DNA from: an uncultured Aquimarina sp.
GTDB taxonomy: Bacteria; Bacteroidota; Bacteroidia; Flavobacteriales; Flavobacteriaceae
Assembly: GCF_947495315.1 (NCBI RefSeq)
Contig: NZ_CANLYD010000007.1
Span: forward strand, 227,769-291,768
Reading direction: 5' to 3'
DNA length: 64,000 bases
Part shown: positions 61,810-64,000 of the stretch, piece by piece
Position numbering within the stretch: the first letter of the stretch is position 1
Layout: each line of letters starts with the position of its first letter
Made by a program: the position numbers and the translations under genes
The notes under the pieces: generated by a model
What the model was told of the DNA's origin: nothing
What the model saw: only the letters and a program-made list of their open reading frames with translations
Databases searched by the model: none

Positions 61810-62742
61810 ATGATGAATATCCAAAATGAAATAAATAAAACCGGAGGTTTTACTAATCTTGAGCTTTTAGCTAAGCAGGTAGTAGAGGGATTTATTTCCG
61901 GAATGCATAAAAGTCCTTTCCATGGGTTTTCTGCAGAATTTGCAGAACATAAAGTATACAACAATGGTGAGAGTACAAAACATATTGACTGGAAACTCTA
62001 TGCTAAGACGGATAAACTATTTACTAAGAGATATGAAGAAGAGACCAATCTAAGATGTCATATTATTATTGATAATTCCTCTTCTATGCACTATCCCGAA
62101 GTAAAGGAACATCATTTGGGATCACTAAATAAAATTAGTTTTTCTGCGCTCGCTACGGCTTGTTTAATGAATATCCTAAAAAAGCAGAGAGATGCAATCG
62201 GTCTTAGTATCTATAGTGACACCTACGATTATTACACTCAGGAAAAAGGTAGCGAAAGACATCACCAAATGCTTTTAAGTAAGTTAAGTCAAATTGTAAC
62301 CTCTACACCTGATACAAAAAATACGGATACCTATAAATTTTTACATCAGATAGCGGAAAAAATTCATCGTAGATCATTAATATTCCTGTTTACAGATATG
62401 TTACAAGCTACATCAAGTCCTGAAAAACTATTTGAAGCTTTAAGACATCTTAAATACAATAAACATGAAGTAGTATTGTTTCATACTTTTGATAGCACAA
62501 AGGAGTTAAATTTTGACTTTAGTAATCGCCCTACTCGATTTATCGATGTAGAAACTGGCGAACATGTAAACTTATACGCTGATAATATCAAAGAAAATTA
62601 TCAGAAAGCTGTTTCATCTTATTTTTATGATCTTAAATTAAAATGTTCACAGTATAAAATAAAATATGTAGAAGCAGATGTTACAAAGGATTTTGACAAT
62701 ATCTTAACCACGTATTTAGTTGAAAGGCAGAAATTTGTATAA
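61810..62742 (+). CDS. DUF58-family protein
   Basis: 310 residues: EFAEHKVYNNGESTKHIDWKLYAKTDKLFTKRYEEETNLRCHIIIDNSSSM is the DUF58 signature, ending in a DxSxS MIDAS-like motif of a von Willebrand A-type domain. DUF58 proteins usually accompany a MoxR ATPase and other vWA genes; none is visible here, so the companions must be elsewhere. Cytoplasmic side of the membrane by family. Confidence 0.93.
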   Translation: MMNIQNEINKTGGFTNLELLAKQVVEGFISGMHKSPFHGFSAEFAEHKVYNNGESTKHIDWKLYAKTDKLFTKRYEEETNLRCHIIIDNSSSMHYPEVKEHHLGSLNKISFSALATACLMNILKKQRDAIGLSIYSDTYDYYTQEKGSERHHQMLLSKLSQIVTSTPDTKNTDTYKFLHQIAEKIHRRSLIFLFTDMLQATSSPEKLFEALRHLKYNKHEVVLFHTFDSTKELNFDFSNRPTRFIDVETGEHVNLYADNIKENYQKAVSSYFYDLKLKCSQYKIKYVEADVTKDFDNILTTYLVERQKFV

Positions 62743-62779
62743 AATAAAAAAAATTAACTCAAAAAAAATCGAAAAAACA

Positions 62780-62810
62780 TTTGTGAGTATTAAAATGAGG
62801 TGTATATTTG
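62780..62810 (+). promoter_or_regulatory. Promoter of tRNA-Asp (perfect Bacteroidota consensus)
   Basis: TTTG (62780-62783), 19-nt spacer, TATATTTG (62803-62810). Both elements are exact, and transcription would begin ~12 nt before the tRNA. Confidence 0.85.
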
Positions 62811-62828
62811 CATCCGCAATAAGGCAAT

Positions 62829-62902
62829 GGTCTGGTAGTTCAGTTGGTTAGAATACCTGCCTGTCACGCAGGGGGTCGCGGGTTCGAGTCCCGTCCAGAC
62901 CG
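62829..62902 (+). tRNA. tRNA-Asp (GTC anticodon)
   Basis: 74-nt cloverleaf: acceptor GGTCTGG/CCAGACC, D arm with AGTTCAGTTGGTTAGA, anticodon loop CTGTCAC (GTC), T loop GGTTCGAGTCC. No encoded CCA. A T-rich hairpin terminator follows at 62912. Confidence 0.98.
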
Positions 62903-62911
62903 CAAAATTGC

Positions 62912-62943
62912 AAAAGCTTCAACTACCATTGAAGCTTTTTTTT
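62912..62943. terminator. Terminator after tRNA-Asp
   Basis: AAAAGCTTCAA / TTGAAGCTTTT (62912-62922, 62929-62939) with T8, extended by outer TTGC/GCAA pairing. Confidence 0.92.
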
Positions 62944-63428
62944 GCAATTAACGAAGTTGTGTTGTCCCACGCCTGTTGCGTGGGTGGTTTAGTAAACCAA
63001 TGAGAAGCTTTTCCTGAAAATGGAGAGGCTTTTTTTAATTTAGATAATGGATCAAGGAAAAGTAACATTATATCATATGCTATATTTATTGTATTCACAT
63101 CCTAATATCCCAGAAGATAGCCTTTAATTCGATTTTAATAGAAAAAATTGCTGTAACGAGATTAGTTAGCGGAGTGATGTCACATCAAGCAAATACTGTA
63201 AAAAGTCCTTTGCATTATTACTAAAAGGAAGTTCTTGGAAAATTCACAAAACGATTCGTCAATTTCCCTTATGGAAGTGTCGATTTTCATTTCTTTCTCT
63301 TCTCTGTTAAATATGATAAGCAAGCGTTTTTATTTGATCGACTACTAAATATACAATTCCCCTCTATTTTATAGAGATATGGAGAACTCAAAACAAGCCT
63401 TAAATCGGATCAAGACCAATTGTTGTGT
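62944..63428. other. Degraded intergenic stretch between tRNA-Asp and a transposase
   Basis: About 485 bp. A hairpin CCCACGC/GCGTGGG (62968-62986) and an imperfect GAAGCTTTT-type hairpin near 63003-63037 come first; then AT-rich DNA with a 26-codon frame (63047-63127) of no recognisable protein type. The right end of the insertion sequence must lie here, but its terminal inverted repeat cannot be placed with one end only. Confidence 0.5.
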
Positions 63429-64000
63429 TTATGCAAATATTTGTGTTAATCTAAAAAGGAAGAATTCTACATTTTTGACACCTCTGAACTGTGCTCTAAA
63501 AGCTTTTATCTTGGCATTGAACGATTCTGCCGAAGCATTTTTACTTCGATTGATAAAGTAATTTAGGATTGACCTGTAATTGATCGTTATTGTATTAGCA
63601 ATAGTATTAAAAGCTTTAAAGCCTGTTTGTTCTACATCTTTATACCAATGTGCTAGTTTAGTATAGGCTGTTTGGATAGAAGTCGCTGTGTTGAATATAT
63701 TTCTTAATCCTTGTACTAGGTTATATGCTTTTTTGATATCTGGGTATTGATCAAAGAGTATTTTGGATCTTAGGTATTGATTTTGTGTCCAATTGTTTGG
63801 TGCTTTATAGAGTAGATATCTGCTTCTTGCTAAGAGTTGTTTTCTTGTGTCTCCGTTATTAAATATTTCTGGTTTATATTCTATTTGTTTATTCTTAGCC
63901 TGTTTAATCTGCTCATTTTCTCCGTCTATAGCTTCCCAACGATGTTTGATTCTAATATCTTGTAGGGCTTCCAAAGCTAGTTTTTGTACGTGAAAACGAT
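63429..64000 (-). CDS. ISAon1-like/ISL3-type DDE transposase (partial, runs off window)
   Basis: C-terminal ~190 residues of a transposase on the minus strand. The frame continues past 64000 with RFHVQKLALEALQDIRIKHRWEAID, the central block of ISAon1-like transposases; the end NASAESFNAKIKAFRAQFRGVKNVEFFLFRL carries the last catalytic Glu (E of AESFN). An internal TTG at 63974 is not the start. No frameshift in the visible part, so the element may be active. Confidence 0.88.
   Translation of the reverse strand, partial: RFHVQKLALEALQDIRIKHRWEAIDGENEQIKQAKNKQIEYKPEIFNNGDTRKQLLARSRYLLYKAPNNWTQNQYLRSKILFDQYPDIKKAYNLVQGLRNIFNTATSIQTAYTKLAHWYKDVEQTGFKAFNTIANTITINYRSILNYFINRSKNASAESFNAKIKAFRAQFRGVKNVEFFLFRLTQIFA
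63429..64000. mobile_element. Insertion sequence, ISAon1/ISL3-like (right part only)
   Basis: Defined only by the transposase above; the left end is outside the window and the right end lies somewhere between ~63000 and 63428. Family call rests on the protein motif, not on inverted repeats. Confidence 0.6.

Noticed and set aside
62968..62986. CCCACGC/GCGTGGG hairpin considered as a CRISPR repeat or att site
   Set aside because: Single copy without spaced repeats or a matching direct repeat in the window.
63047..63127. 26-codon ORF after tRNA-Asp
   Set aside because: No family pattern and no promoter of its own; region looks degraded.

Overview
The window looks like a chromosomal segment of a marine-type member of the Flavobacteriaceae (phylum Bacteroidota). 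DNA is AT-rich. Promoter-like sites match the Bacteroidota pattern TTTG / about 19 nt / TAnnTTTG, and Shine-Dalgarno sequences are mostly absent. Typical family genes are present: an exonuclease-fused DnaE, an S16 protein with a long Ala/Glu tail, DUF547 proteins, GG-leader peptides and LytTR two-component pairs. I cannot name the genus. No CRISPR array or prophage is visible.

Layout. 1-7.2 kb is an arsenosugar biosynthesis locus: a TIGR04282 glycosyltransferase (cut by the window start), a purine nucleoside phosphorylase, ArsM, an Old Yellow Enzyme on the opposite strand, two tandem DUF547 proteins, a TIGR04283 glycosyltransferase and a membrane AraC regulator. The phosphorylase has Asp where trimeric 6-oxopurine enzymes have Asn, as expected if it cleaves an adenine nucleoside such as the ArsM/radical-SAM product. 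7.3-10.8 kb holds small secreted proteins, a YceI protein, a second AraC regulator and an epimerase, with recurring TGTCTCA sites. 10.9-13.2 kb is a GG-leader peptide locus with a duplicated 5' leader, a thioredoxin-like protein and a gene broken by an amber codon. 13.2-17.2 kb is a minus-strand envelope cluster (Omp85-like barrel, lipoprotein, GH113-like protein, outer-membrane protein). A third DUF547 gene and a flavoprotein/4Fe-4S membrane pair follow (17.2-21.2 kb).

21.3-32.5 kb has a membrane histidine kinase, a three-gene glycosyltransferase operon (DPM-like GT2, cellulose-synthase-like GT2, GT-C), an alpha/beta hydrolase, an erythromycin-esterase-like protein and a LytS/LytTR pair. 32.5-40.7 kb has an RsuA-type pseudouridine synthase with Glu replacing the catalytic Asp, a nitrilase, an unusual two-part protein (35.2-36.1 kb), a structured repeat-like element (36.3-36.4 kb), the isoprenoid genes (UbiA-type prenyltransferase, mevalonate kinase, diphosphomevalonate decarboxylase) and TspO with a TetR regulator.

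40.7-64 kb is mainly housekeeping: HI0933-type flavoprotein, GDPD, Lrp, LysE exporter, PLP decarboxylase, a glutaryl-CoA-type acyl-CoA dehydrogenase, trmN6-type methyltransferase, rimM, rpsP, dnaE, a seven-haem cytochrome, trxA, a DUF58 protein and tRNA-Asp. The right edge is a degraded stretch followed by an ISAon1/ISL3-like transposase that runs out of the window.

The most distinctive content is the arsenosugar locus with its adapted phosphorylase and three DUF547 paralogues, the duplicated GG-peptide leader, and the protein at 35.2-36.1 kb.
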